Shown here piece by piece: positions 31,527-40,651 of a stretch of DNA of 41,535 nt. Numbering within the stretch: the stretch's first letter is position 1; every line of letters starts with the position of its first letter. Position numbers and translations under genes: made by a program. Source of the DNA: Microbacteriaceae bacterium (GTDB lineage Bacteria > Actinomycetota > Actinomycetes > Actinomycetales > Microbacteriaceae); contig CANGNZ010000007.1 of NCBI GenBank assembly GCA_947455435.1, positions 1 to 41,535 of the forward strand, written 5' to 3'. Under the pieces are notes generated by a model. The model did not search any database and was not told the origin of the DNA. It worked only from the letters and a program-made list of their open reading frames with translations.

Positions 31527-32198
31527 GTCTGGTCGCACAGCTTTTGTGCGTTCTACCTGCTGCTCGTGGCGCCAAGAGGCGATTGCGGCGTGGTTTCCGC
31601 TGAGCAAAATTTCTGGAACGTCGAAGCCTCGCCACGTACTTGGCTTGGTATAGCTTGGGTATTCGAGGAGTCCGTCTGAGTGCGACTCCTCGACAAGACT
31701 CTCGGCATTGCCAATAACGCCAGGAATCAGGCGAGCAATGGCCTCGATCATGGCAAGAGCCGCGACCTCGCCGCCATTTAGAACATAGTCACCAAGCGAG
31801 ATCAAACGAACCTTGGCCTTCGTGGAGGCATACTCAACGACGCGCTGGTCGATTCCCTCGTAGCGACCACAGGCGAAGACGATGTGTTTCGCGCTAGAAA
31901 GCTCTTGAGCGGTGGCTTGCTTGAACTGCTCGCCAGCTGGGCTGGTGAATATGACGATTGTTTCGCCGTCTTCGCCGAGGATGTCGTCGAAAGCCAAACC
32001 CCACGGCTCTGGCTTCATGAGCATGCCGGCGCCACCGCCATAGGGCGAGTCGTCTACGGTTTTGTGCTTGTCGAATGTCCAGTCGCGAAGGTCATGGACT
32101 CGAACGTCGAGGATGTTTTTCTCGCGAGCCTTGCCGAGAAGTGATATCTCTAGCGGCGCAAAGTAGTCAGGAAAAATCGTGACGGCATCGATGCGCAT
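31509..32198 (-). CDS. trmD: tRNA (guanine-N1)-methyltransferase
   Basis: [82 protein letters not shown]. Confidence 0.99.
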   Translation of the reverse strand: MRIDAVTIFPDYFAPLEISLLGKAREKNILDVRVHDLRDWTFDKHKTVDDSPYGGGAGMLMKPEPWGLAFDDILGEDGETIVIFTSPAGEQFKQATAQELSSAKHIVFACGRYEGIDQRVVEYASTKAKVRLISLGDYVLNGGEVAALAMIEAIARLIPGVIGNAESLVEESHSDGLLEYPSYTKPSTWRGFDVPEILLSGNHAAIASWRHEQQVERTKAVRPDLLAGD

Positions 32199-32740
32199 TA
32201 TTCGCCCTCAACCAGCTCTTCGAATAGACCATTCGGTGGGGTTACTGTCACTGTTCCGGCGGTGATGTCGACCTCTGGAACGATCGCCTTCACAAACGGC
32301 ACGAAAACTTCGCGATCTTCGAACTTCACCACGAGGTGATCTTGTGCAGGTAGATGTTCGACTCGAATGACCTCTGCGATTTCGACGCCGTCGCGCATGA
32401 CCTTTAGCCCAACGAGCTGATGGTCGTACCAGGCGTCTTCTTCGGTCGGCAGCGCCTCTAGGTCGGCGTTGACGAGCAGAATCGCACGAATCAGCTCTTC
32501 GGCCTTGGTGCGGTCGTCAATGCCATCTAGAAACAAAACTGGGGACGCGTTGTACCAGCGAAGTTCGGTTACGGTTACGGTTTTGCCAAACCATGGCGAA
32601 GTTTCTGGGACCTGAAGGTCAAGCACCGCGCCAGGAACAAAACGTTTGTTTGGGCTATCGGTGTAAAGCTCTAACTTTATGGCTCCCTTTAGGCCGTGCG
32701 CCTTGAGCAGTCGGCCGACCCGGAGCTGGGTCTTAGAAAT
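32198..32740 (-). CDS. rimM: Ribosome maturation factor RimM; apparent non-canonical ATT start
   Basis: ORF track begins at GTG 32626, but in-frame upstream translation gives (ATT)[45 protein letters not shown], the conserved RimM N-terminus; the next upstream in-frame stop (TAG) comes before any ATG/GTG/TTG. Confidence 0.88.
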   Translation of the reverse strand: MSKTQLRVGRLLKAHGLKGAIKLELYTDSPNKRFVPGAVLDLQVPETSPWFGKTVTVTELRWYNASPVLFLDGIDDRTKAEELIRAILLVNADLEALPTEEDAWYDHQLVGLKVMRDGVEIAEVIRVEHLPAQDHLVVKFEDREVFVPFVKAIVPEVDITAGTVTVTPPNGLFEELVEGE

Positions 32741-32969
32741 CGGTATCCACCACGTCTACGCGCACCTTCTTGCCATCGGCAAGAGAGTTGATGATGGTGC
32801 GAAGCGCCTTAGCAGTGCGGCCGTTGCGCCCGATCACACGACCAAGGTCGTCAGGGTGCACGTTTACCTCAAGCAAGTCGCCTCGCGAGGTTGAGCGTGC
32901 AGTGACGGTTGCGTCTTCCGGGTGGTCGACGATTCCCTTGACTAGGTGTTCGAGCGCAGCGGCTAGCAC
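32733..32969 (-). CDS. khpA: KH-domain RNA-binding protein KhpA
   Basis: LEVNVHPDDLGRVIGRNGRTAKALRTIINSLA (GxxG KH loop), between rpsP and rimM. Confidence 0.93.
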   Translation of the reverse strand: MLAAALEHLVKGIVDHPEDATVTARSTSRGDLLEVNVHPDDLGRVIGRNGRTAKALRTIINSLADGKKVRVDVVDTDF

Positions 32970-32973
32970 TTTA

Positions 32974-33540
32974 CTAAGCCTCTTCTGCTGGAGCTTCTTC
33001 AGCTGCAGGAGTCTCTTCGACTACCTCTGCAACTGCTTCTTCTTCAACAACGGCAGGTGACTCGGTGGCCTCTGCCTCAACTGCTGCTTCGGTAACTTCT
33101 GCTACCTCGGCTGCGGTCTCTTCGACTGCAACGGTCTCTTCGACAACGGCTGCTTCTTCAGCAACTGGAGCCTCTTCGACCTTGGCCTTCTTCTCTTCCT
33201 TTGGAAGCAGAACGGCCTTCTTCTTGGTGTCTACGACGTACTCAGCCTTGGCGTCCTTGACCTTGACAGTGTTGACTGCCTTTTCGCCCTTAGATGCCTG
33301 GTAGTCGCCGGTTAGCTTTAGTAGAACCGCAACCTGCTCAGATGGCTGTGCGCCAACGCTTAGCCAGTACTGAGCACGCTCAGAGTTGACCTCGATCAGT
33401 GATGGGTTTTCGGTTGGTACGTACCGGCCAATCTCTTCGATTGCACGGCCGTCGCGCTTGGTGCGCGAGTCGGCGACGACGATACGGTAGTGAGGCGCGC
33501 GGGTCTTGCCCATGCGCTTTAGGCGGATTTTTACAGCCAC
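32974..33540 (-). CDS. rpsP: 30S ribosomal protein S16 with long acidic C-terminal extension
   Basis: GTG start at 33540 with AGGAG upstream: [52 protein letters not shown] track start at 33597 is too far upstream. Confidence 0.97.
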   Translation of the reverse strand: MAVKIRLKRMGKTRAPHYRIVVADSRTKRDGRAIEEIGRYVPTENPSLIEVNSERAQYWLSVGAQPSEQVAVLLKLTGDYQASKGEKAVNTVKVKDAKAEYVVDTKKKAVLLPKEEKKAKVEEAPVAEEAAVVEETVAVEETAAEVAEVTEAAVEAEATESPAVVEEEAVAEVVEETPAAEEAPAEEA

Positions 33541-33617
33541 AATGCTCCTGTTAGTTGTTGTATTGGGCGAGTTCCACCGTGAGCGTGGGGTGCACACTCG
33601 GTAGAGAAGCTCTAATG

Positions 33618-33661
33618 GGTTGCCGGTTGTTTCTGGTTAGAGGGTCAGAAACATGGCAACC
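33618..33661 (-). promoter_or_regulatory. Two-part hairpin at the predicted 5' end of the rpsP transcript
   Basis: Inverted repeats GGTTGCC (33618-33624)/GGCAACC (33655-33661) and TGTTTCTG (33628-33635)/CAGAAACA (33646-33653). Confidence 0.65.
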
Positions 33662-33666
33662 GCTCT

Positions 33667-33696
33667 ATTCTGCCAGACTTTGTGCCCTTTAGGCAA
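33667..33696 (-). promoter_or_regulatory. Candidate sigma70-type promoter of rpsP: -35 TTGCCT, 18-nt spacer, -10 CAGAAT
   Basis: Reverse strand TTGCCT-AAAGGGCACAAAGTCTGG-CAGAAT; matches the rplS candidate in spacing and in TGGCAGAATAGANNGGTTGC. Confidence 0.6.
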
Positions 33697-33698
33697 CC

Positions 33699-35177
33699 TT
33701 ATAGACCGAATGAGGAGCCAGATTCGGGCTTTTGACCCGAAAAGGGCTTGCCCTGAGCCTCGGCGGCTCGTTTTGCGGGGTTCCCCGACTTCGAGCCCTT
33801 CTTGCCTTTGTCTTTCTTCTTCGGCGGCGCGATGCGGCCCATGCCGGCTGGCATACCAGGCATACCCTGCGGCACACCGCCCTTTTGCATGGTCTTCATC
33901 ATCTTCGAAGCCTGCTCGAACCGGTTAACCAGCGAGTTGACATCGGTGACAGTCATCCCCGAACCTTTGGCAATGCGCAGTCGGCGCGAACCGTTGAGAA
34001 TCTTGGGCTGTCGGCGCTCAGCCGGTGTCATAGAGCGAATGATCGCCTCGGTTCGGTCGATTTCGCGCTCATCGAAGTTGTCTAGTTGCTCGCGCATTTT
34101 TCCGGCACCAGGCATCATCGCAATCATGTTTTTGATGTTGCCCATCTTGCGAAGCTGTTGCATCTGCTCCATGAAGTCTTCGAGGGTGAACTCGTTTTTG
34201 GCGATTTTCTCGGCCATCTTCTGAGCTTCGACTTCATCGAACTGCTTTTGAGCCTGCTCGATCAGCGTGAGGATGTCACCCATGTCGAGGATTCGGCTGG
34301 CCATGCGGTCTGGGTAGAACGGCTCGAATGCGTCCATTCCCTCACCGTTCGAGGCGAAGATGATCGGCTTGCCGGTGACCGAAGCAACCGAGAGAGCTGC
34401 ACCTCCACGTGCGTCACCATCGAGCTTGGTGAGTACGACACCGGTGATTCCAACGCCATCCTCGAAGGCCTTGGCGACGTTTACCGCGTCTTGACCGATC
34501 ATCGAGTCGATTACAAACAAAACTTCGTCTGGGTCGATGGCATTGCGAATATCGCGCGCCTCGTTCATCAGGTCTTCGTCGATGCCTAGTCGGCCGGCGG
34601 TGTCGACGATAACAACGCTAAACATCTTCTGCTTGGCGTGCTTTATCGACTCCTTGGCAACCTTTACCGGGTTGCCCTTACCGTTGCCCGGTTCAGGTGC
34701 AAACACTGGGACGCCGACGCGCTCACCAACGACCTGAAGCTGGTTCACGGCGTTTGGGCGCTGAAGGTCAGCGGCAACCAGGATCGGGGTCTGACCTTGA
34801 TCCTTGAGCCACTTTGCAAGCTTTCCGGCAAGAGTGGTCTTACCCGAACCCTGCAAACCGGCGAGCATGATCACGGTTGGCGGGTTTTTGGCAAATGCAA
34901 GTTTGCGCTGCTCCCCGCCGAGAATCTGAACCAGCTCTTCGTTGACAATCTGAACGACCTGCTGAGCCGGGTTCAGTGCCTTCGAAACCTCGTCGCCGAG
35001 TGCGCGATCACGAACAGCAGTGATGAAGTTTTTGACTACCTCAAGTGCGACGTCCGCCTCGAGCAGGGCACGGCGAATTTCGCGAAGGGTTGCGTCAATG
35101 TCGGCAGGGGTCAGTTTGCCCTTGCTGCGAAGGTTTTTGAACGTATCGACTAAGCGATCAGACAGATTGCCGAACAA
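33699..35177 (-). CDS. ffh: Signal recognition particle protein Ffh
   Basis: MFGNLSDRLVDTFKNLRSKGKLTPADIDATLREIRRALLEADV; GLQGSGKTTLAGKLAKWL; VDTAGRLGIDEDLM; C-terminal M domain. Confidence 0.99.
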   Translation of the reverse strand: MFGNLSDRLVDTFKNLRSKGKLTPADIDATLREIRRALLEADVALEVVKNFITAVRDRALGDEVSKALNPAQQVVQIVNEELVQILGGEQRKLAFAKNPPTVIMLAGLQGSGKTTLAGKLAKWLKDQGQTPILVAADLQRPNAVNQLQVVGERVGVPVFAPEPGNGKGNPVKVAKESIKHAKQKMFSVVIVDTAGRLGIDEDLMNEARDIRNAIDPDEVLFVIDSMIGQDAVNVAKAFEDGVGITGVVLTKLDGDARGGAALSVASVTGKPIIFASNGEGMDAFEPFYPDRMASRILDMGDILTLIEQAQKQFDEVEAQKMAEKIAKNEFTLEDFMEQMQQLRKMGNIKNMIAMMPGAGKMREQLDNFDEREIDRTEAIIRSMTPAERRQPKILNGSRRLRIAKGSGMTVTDVNSLVNRFEQASKMMKTMQKGGVPQGMPGMPAGMGRIAPPKKKDKGKKGSKSGNPAKRAAEAQGKPFSGQKPESGSSFGL

Positions 35178-35187
35178 CTAAAACTCC

Positions 35188-36228
35188 TTATTTGACGAGC
35201 CCGTTAGCGAACTCGCGAGAATCGAAGAAAGCAAAGTCATCAATGCCTTCACCGACACCTACAAGTTTGACAGGGATGCCGAGGTCTTTCTGGATTGAGT
35301 AAACGATTCCGCCCTTGGCTGTGCCGTCAAGTTTGGTGAGCGCAATGCCGGTAACCTTTGCGACTTCGGCAAACGCCTTAGCCTGCACCAGGCCGTTTTG
35401 CCCGGTGGTTGCATCGATCACTAGCAAAACCTCGGCAATGACTCCCGATTTTTCGACCACGCGACGGATCTTTTCGAGCTCGTTCATGAGGTCAACCTTG
35501 TTTTGCAGGCGACCCGCGGTGTCGATGATTAGCACGTCTGCTGCCTGGGTAATCGCAGCCTCTACGCCTTCAAAAGCCACCGATGCAGGGTCTTGACCCT
35601 CGACCTTTGGGCGAATAAGTGTCGCACCGGCACGCTCGGCCCAGGTTGCGATTTGGTCGACGGCGGCGGCACGAAATGTGTCTGCGGCTGCAATAACTAC
35701 CTTTGAGCCGGCTTCGGCGAGGTATTTCGAAAGCTTGCCAATGGTCGTGGTCTTACCAACACCGTTCACTCCGACGACGAGGACTACATACGGCAACTGA
35801 CCGCTGGAAAGGTTCAGTTCGGCATCTTCGCGCTTTAGCGATTCAGCAATTATGTCGGCAAGAATAGCTTTCAACTCTGCCTCGGTAGCGGCGCCCGACT
35901 TCTTAGCCGCCGCCTTGACATCGGCTACAATCTTTTCAGCTGCGTCCACACCGAAGTCAGCCTGGATCAGAACGTCTTCGAGTTCGTCGAGGTTTTCTAC
36001 ATCAAACTTGATGCGACTGAATAGGCTCTTGATTCCCTTGGCGAACTTGCGCTTTGGGAGCACAACCTCCTGAACCTTCTCAGGCTTTGCCTTCGCCACC
36101 GGCTTTGGCTCTGGCTTCGCTTCAGGCTGAGGCGCAACCTCTTCGATTACGCTCTCGATAACTTCTTCGACAATTGGCTCTGGAGTTGGCTCTTCGCCTT
36201 TTTTCTTCTTCCAGAACAAAAAGGCCAT
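35188..36228 (-). CDS. ftsY: SRP receptor FtsY
   Basis: Acidic N-terminal region, VVGVNGVGKTTTIGKLSKYL, DTFRAAAVDQIATWAERAG, IDTAGRLQNKVDLMNEL, KLDGTAKGG. Confidence 0.98.
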   Translation of the reverse strand: MAFLFWKKKKGEEPTPEPIVEEVIESVIEEVAPQPEAKPEPKPVAKAKPEKVQEVVLPKRKFAKGIKSLFSRIKFDVENLDELEDVLIQADFGVDAAEKIVADVKAAAKKSGAATEAELKAILADIIAESLKREDAELNLSSGQLPYVVLVVGVNGVGKTTTIGKLSKYLAEAGSKVVIAAADTFRAAAVDQIATWAERAGATLIRPKVEGQDPASVAFEGVEAAITQAADVLIIDTAGRLQNKVDLMNELEKIRRVVEKSGVIAEVLLVIDATTGQNGLVQAKAFAEVAKVTGIALTKLDGTAKGGIVYSIQKDLGIPVKLVGVGEGIDDFAFFDSREFANGLVK

Positions 36229-36230
36229 GA

Positions 36231-39200
36231 CTAGGCCTTCTCTTCGAGTCGCTGGCCAACAACCGCCGAGACGCCATCCTGGCGCATCGAAACGCCGTAG
36301 AGTGCGTCGGCGATTTCCATGGTGCGCTTCTGGTGCGTGATGATGATTAGCTGCGAGTCGGTGCGCAGGTCTTGGAAGATCTGAAGAAGGCGCCCGAGGT
36401 TCGCGTCGTCAAGAGCCGCCTCAACTTCGTCCATGACGTAGAAGGGCGAAGGGCGCGCCTTGAAGATGGCGATGAGCAAGGCGACTGCGGCGAGTGAACG
36501 CTCACCACCAGATAGCAAACTTAGGCGCTCGATGCGCTTACCAGCTGGGCGAACGTTCACCTCAATACCAGTCGTGAGCATGTTTTCTGGGTCGGTGAGA
36601 ACGATCGAACCGGCTCCGCCAGGGAAAAGAACTGGGAAGACCTTTTCAAAGGCTTTTCGGGTGTCTGCGAAGGCCTCAGCAAAAATGTTTTTCATCTTCT
36701 CATCGAGGTCTTCAATGATTTGCATCAGGTCTTTGCGGGTCTGGGTAAGGTCGGCGAGCTGCTCGGTCAAGAACTTGTGGCGCTGTTCAAGAGCAGCGAA
36801 TTCTTCGAGGGCAAGCGGGTTCACTCGGCCGAGACGCTCGAGTAGTCGCTCGGCATCTTTCAGTCGGCGAACCTGCTCGTCGCGGTCGTAAGCCTTCTCG
36901 CCGTCGATTAGCTGGTCAGGGCCATACTCGGCAAGAAGAACTTGCTGATCGAGCCCGAGTTCATCGTTTGCCCTGGCAACCAAGTTGGCTAGGGTGAGGC
37001 GCTTTTCGTGGTTTGCCATCTCAATGTCGTGAACGCTTTGAGTGAGGCTTGCTAACTTCATCTGAATCTCTGCGGTCTCGCCACGAAGTCTGACCAATTC
37101 ACCAAGTTGCCCCGAACGCTCAGATTCGAGTTCGTGCAGGCGAACCTTTGCCATGGCGCTCGAATCGGCAACAGCCTCCATCACCTGGGGTAGAACCGCT
37201 AGCACTCGCTCGGCTGAGGCAAGTTGTTTAGCCTGAGCTTCTGCAGCAGCCTTGGCGCGTTCGATGGATGCCTTGGCTTCGGCAACCTGCGAACGCAGCG
37301 TGGTTGCGCGTTCTTTTTCGACGCGAAGGCGCTCTACTGCGGCACCTAGGTCGACTCGAACCTCTAGTTCGCGCTGGCGCTCCTGCTCGAGGTTGTCTTG
37401 AAGGGTTTGACGGTTGGATGAGTCGACCGCTGGTCGCTCTTGAGCGGCAAATTCGTCATGTGAGGCAATCGCTCGCTGAAGGCTCGCTTCGGCCTCGGCG
37501 ATTCCTGCGGTGGCGTTTTCGGCAACCATGGCAAGGCGGTCTACCTCACCAGAAGAAGCCTCAACCGAAACTCGAAGTCGGCCCAGTTTCTCGGCGTTTG
37601 AGGCAAGCGCGGCGTCATGCTCGTTAAGTGCCGCGAGCGCCTCCTTTGCCGAAACCTTGGCGGCTTCTTCGGTAGCACGAGCCTGGGCTAGTGCGGCTCG
37701 TGAAGACTCGATCGCGCTGTTTACCTTGGCTAGTCGCTTCTCGGCCGAATCACGCTCAGCAACAAGCTGAACCTTAGAAGGCTTCGATTGGCTACCGCCA
37801 CGAATTACGCTCTCGGTGATTACGTCACCGTCACGGGTGATCACCGTGATTCCCTTATCGAAAACGCGCTTTGCTGTGGCAATGTCTTCGACAATCACGA
37901 CGTCTTTAAGGAGCGCAAGAATGCCAGCCGGGGCCTCGACCACTTCGGTAGCGGCCTTTGCACCTTCAATTTTGAGGTTCTCGGTTTTTGCCTTGGCGTC
38001 TACGTCGGCGATGATCAACTCAACGCGTCCACCGTCTGATGACTTTAGGTGTTCAATGGCCGAAAGACCTTGGTCGCGGGTTTCTGCGACGAGTGCATCT
38101 GCAAGCGGCCCTAGAGCAGCTGCGATTGCAGCTTCATAACCTTCGGCGATTTTCATGTGGCTGGCGACAAGACCGCGAATGCCTCGAAGCCCGGCAGCGG
38201 TTAGAGCACTGGCACCATCTTTTTGCTCAAGGGTTAGGTTTAGGGCCGAACGCTTGGCTGATAGCGAGTCGCGCTCACGTTCGGCTTCGTGGATCTCGTC
38301 GCGGAGACGCTCAATCTCGGCACTGGCAACGCTCACGGCTTTCTGCGCAGCCTCATAGCGGGTTTCAAGGGTTGAGTCGCTCTTACCGCCATCTGCCTGG
38401 AGGTTCGCTTCAAGCTCGGCATATTCCGCCTTGCGAAGTTCAAGACGTTCGGTTGCCTCGGTTAGTGCCTGCTGGTGGCGCACAACCTCTTCACGGAGGC
38501 TGCCGAGCTTCGACTCCGCAACAGCGGCGTCGTTTGCCAGACGGGACTTTTCGAGGTCAAACTGCGAAATTAGCGCGCTTTGCTCAGCAAGCTGATTGTC
38601 GAATGTTTCTAAGACGTCGCGGGCGGCGTTTCTGCCAGCCTCAGCTTCTTGAAGTGCTTTCTTTAGAGCTTCCACTGCAGCGGCAAGTTCGATTGCGCTA
38701 GCCTCGGCGGCATCTGCGTCCGAGTCAATCTGCGCTGGGTCAATCGAGGCCCCGTTCGCCTCGGCCTTAGACGCCAGAAGTGCAACGCGTTGGTTGGCCA
38801 TCGAGAGCAGCGAACGCAGACGTTCAGAAACCGAGTCAAACTCGAACGAAAGCGACTTCGCGGCGTCAAGTTCGCCAGAAACCTGCGCGGCTTCGAGCGT
38901 GGCAAGTCTCGCTGTGTTTTCGCTCAGCAGTTCTTGCAAGATGTTGCGCTCTGCACGGCGATCTGCTTCGCTCTTTGCGGTTTCTTCTAGTGCGCTGTGA
39001 AGACCGGCGATGTCGTCTGCAAGAATGCGAGCCTTGGCATCGCGGACGGTCGAGGCGATACCTTGCGCCTCGCGTGCCACCTCGGCCTGCTGGCCGAGTG
39101 GCTTGAGCTGGCGGCGAACCTCACCGGCAAGGTCGTTGAGGCGGGTTAGGTTTGCCTGCATCGCCTCGAGCTTGCGCTGAGTCTTCTCTTTGCGGCGGCG

Positions 39201-39710
39201 GTGCTTGAGGATTCCGGCTGCTTCTTCGATGAAGCCACGGCGTTCTTCAGGTGTTGCCTTCAAAACATTGTCAAGCTGACCTTGCCCAACAATTACGTGC
39301 ATCTCTCGGCCGAGGCCAGAGTCGCTTAGAAGTTCTTGAACATCGAGCAAACGGCAAGGTTCACCATTAATTGCGTATTCACTGCCGCCATTGCGAAACA
39401 GTGTGCGACTGATGGTTACTTCGCTGTAATCGATCGGTAGTGCGCCGTCGGTGTTGTCGATGGTCAGTAGGACTTCTGCTCGACCTAGCGGGCCCTTGGT
39501 TGAGGTTCCGGCGAAGATTACGTCTTCCATCTTGCCGCCGCGAAGAGTTTTTGCGCCCTGCTCGCCCATGACCCAGGCGAGGGCATCGACCACGTTTGAC
39601 TTGCCCGAACCGTTTGGGCCAACGACCGCGGTTACACCTGGTTCAAAATGAAATGTGGTGGGCTGAGCGAACGACTTGAAGCCCTTGAGGGTAAGGCTTT
39701 TTAGATACAA
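36231..39710 (-). CDS. smc: Chromosome segregation protein SMC
   Basis: 1159 aa; MYLKSLTLKGFKSFAQPTTFHFEPGVTAVVGPNGSGKSNVVDALAWVMGEQ; LSLLSGGERSLAAVALLIAIFKARPSPFYVMDEVEAALDDAN. Confidence 0.99.
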   Translation of the reverse strand: MYLKSLTLKGFKSFAQPTTFHFEPGVTAVVGPNGSGKSNVVDALAWVMGEQGAKTLRGGKMEDVIFAGTSTKGPLGRAEVLLTIDNTDGALPIDYSEVTISRTLFRNGGSEYAINGEPCRLLDVQELLSDSGLGREMHVIVGQGQLDNVLKATPEERRGFIEEAAGILKHRRRKEKTQRKLEAMQANLTRLNDLAGEVRRQLKPLGQQAEVAREAQGIASTVRDAKARILADDIAGLHSALEETAKSEADRRAERNILQELLSENTARLATLEAAQVSGELDAAKSLSFEFDSVSERLRSLLSMANQRVALLASKAEANGASIDPAQIDSDADAAEASAIELAAAVEALKKALQEAEAGRNAARDVLETFDNQLAEQSALISQFDLEKSRLANDAAVAESKLGSLREEVVRHQQALTEATERLELRKAEYAELEANLQADGGKSDSTLETRYEAAQKAVSVASAEIERLRDEIHEAERERDSLSAKRSALNLTLEQKDGASALTAAGLRGIRGLVASHMKIAEGYEAAIAAALGPLADALVAETRDQGLSAIEHLKSSDGGRVELIIADVDAKAKTENLKIEGAKAATEVVEAPAGILALLKDVVIVEDIATAKRVFDKGITVITRDGDVITESVIRGGSQSKPSKVQLVAERDSAEKRLAKVNSAIESSRAALAQARATEEAAKVSAKEALAALNEHDAALASNAEKLGRLRVSVEASSGEVDRLAMVAENATAGIAEAEASLQRAIASHDEFAAQERPAVDSSNRQTLQDNLEQERQRELEVRVDLGAAVERLRVEKERATTLRSQVAEAKASIERAKAAAEAQAKQLASAERVLAVLPQVMEAVADSSAMAKVRLHELESERSGQLGELVRLRGETAEIQMKLASLTQSVHDIEMANHEKRLTLANLVARANDELGLDQQVLLAEYGPDQLIDGEKAYDRDEQVRRLKDAERLLERLGRVNPLALEEFAALEQRHKFLTEQLADLTQTRKDLMQIIEDLDEKMKNIFAEAFADTRKAFEKVFPVLFPGGAGSIVLTDPENMLTTGIEVNVRPAGKRIERLSLLSGGERSLAAVALLIAIFKARPSPFYVMDEVEAALDDANLGRLLQIFQDLRTDSQLIIITHQKRTMEIADALYGVSMRQDGVSAVVGQRLEEKA

Positions 39711-39754
39711 ATCGTCACGTCCTGAAAATGGTTTTGGGTCATAGCAAAAATACC

Positions 39755-40651
39755 TTATTTAGCGGTGCGCTTTTGACACTTGGGGCAGAAGTGCGAGCCT
39801 CGGTTCATCCAGTTTTCGCGCTTGATTAAAGTGCCACAACGGTTGCAGGGCCTACCCGTCATTCCGTATGCATTGAGCGAAACCTCGAAGTAGCCAGACT
39901 CGCCGTTGACGTTCTTGTATTGCTCGTCGAATGAAGTGCCACCAGCTTCAACAGCCTTGGCTAGAATCTCGCGCACATGCTGCAGCAGTTCTTTAGCTTT
40001 TGCGGTAGTTAACTCGGCAGCTGGCTTGTCGTAGTGCAATTTCGCACGCCACAGAGCCTCGTCGGCATAGATGTTGCCGATTCCGCTAAGCACACCCTGA
40101 TCGAGCAGCACGCGCTTGATTCCCGAGTTTTTCTTTTTGAAAATTGCTAGGACGCGTGCTTCATTAAATTGCGGGTCGAGCGGGTCACGTGCGATATGCG
40201 CAGCCTGAGTCGGGATCAGAGTGGTGCCGGAACCAAAACCACCCGCTCCCCCGTCGTTGGTAGCAACCATCGGGTCTAACGCCAGCGAGCCGAAGATCCG
40301 TTGATCGACGAATCTGAATTCGAGTGGCCCATCTTTGGTGTCGAGCTCGATGGTGACTCGATTGAGTTTGTCTTGCTCGAAGCCAGGTGTGCGCAGGAGC
40401 ATTTGCCCGCTCATGCCGAGGTGCCCAATCAGGCAAAGGTCGCTGCCAGCTAGCGGAAGCCACAAAAACTTGCCGCGGCGAACAACAGAGTCAAAGGTTT
40501 GGCCGGTGAGAGTTTCAACAAAGTTCGCGGGCGAGCCTTGGTGGCGCTTTAGCGAGCGAGCATCGTGGACGATTACCTTCGTCACCTTAGCGCCCGTCAC
40601 TGAGGCGGCGAGACCGGCGCGAACCGTCTCGACTTCTGGCAACTCAGGCAT
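39755..40651 (-). CDS. mutM: Formamidopyrimidine-DNA glycosylase
   Basis: MPELPEVETVRAGL start, GIGNIYADEALW, Zn finger CNRCGTLIKRENWMNRGSHFCPKC. Confidence 0.98.
   Translation of the reverse strand: MPELPEVETVRAGLAASVTGAKVTKVIVHDARSLKRHQGSPANFVETLTGQTFDSVVRRGKFLWLPLAGSDLCLIGHLGMSGQMLLRTPGFEQDKLNRVTIELDTKDGPLEFRFVDQRIFGSLALDPMVATNDGGAGGFGSGTTLIPTQAAHIARDPLDPQFNEARVLAIFKKKNSGIKRVLLDQGVLSGIGNIYADEALWRAKLHYDKPAAELTTAKAKELLQHVREILAKAVEAGGTSFDEQYKNVNGESGYFEVSLNAYGMTGRPCNRCGTLIKRENWMNRGSHFCPKCQKRTAK

Noticed and set aside
32198-32626. RimM as annotated in the ORF track
   Set aside because: Start at GTG 32626 removes conserved N-terminal residues; replaced by the 32740 start.
33000-33220. Repetitive ctcttcgac/gcttcttc DNA as a tandem repeat or phase-variable tract
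   Set aside because: Irregular units in frame with the S16 acidic tail; explained by protein composition rather than a slippage-prone simple repeat.
38039-38701. 220-aa plus-strand ORF antisense to smc
   Set aside because: Low-complexity Arg/Gln/Leu-rich translation opposite a certain smc gene; a shadow ORF from codon bias in an otherwise fully coding region.
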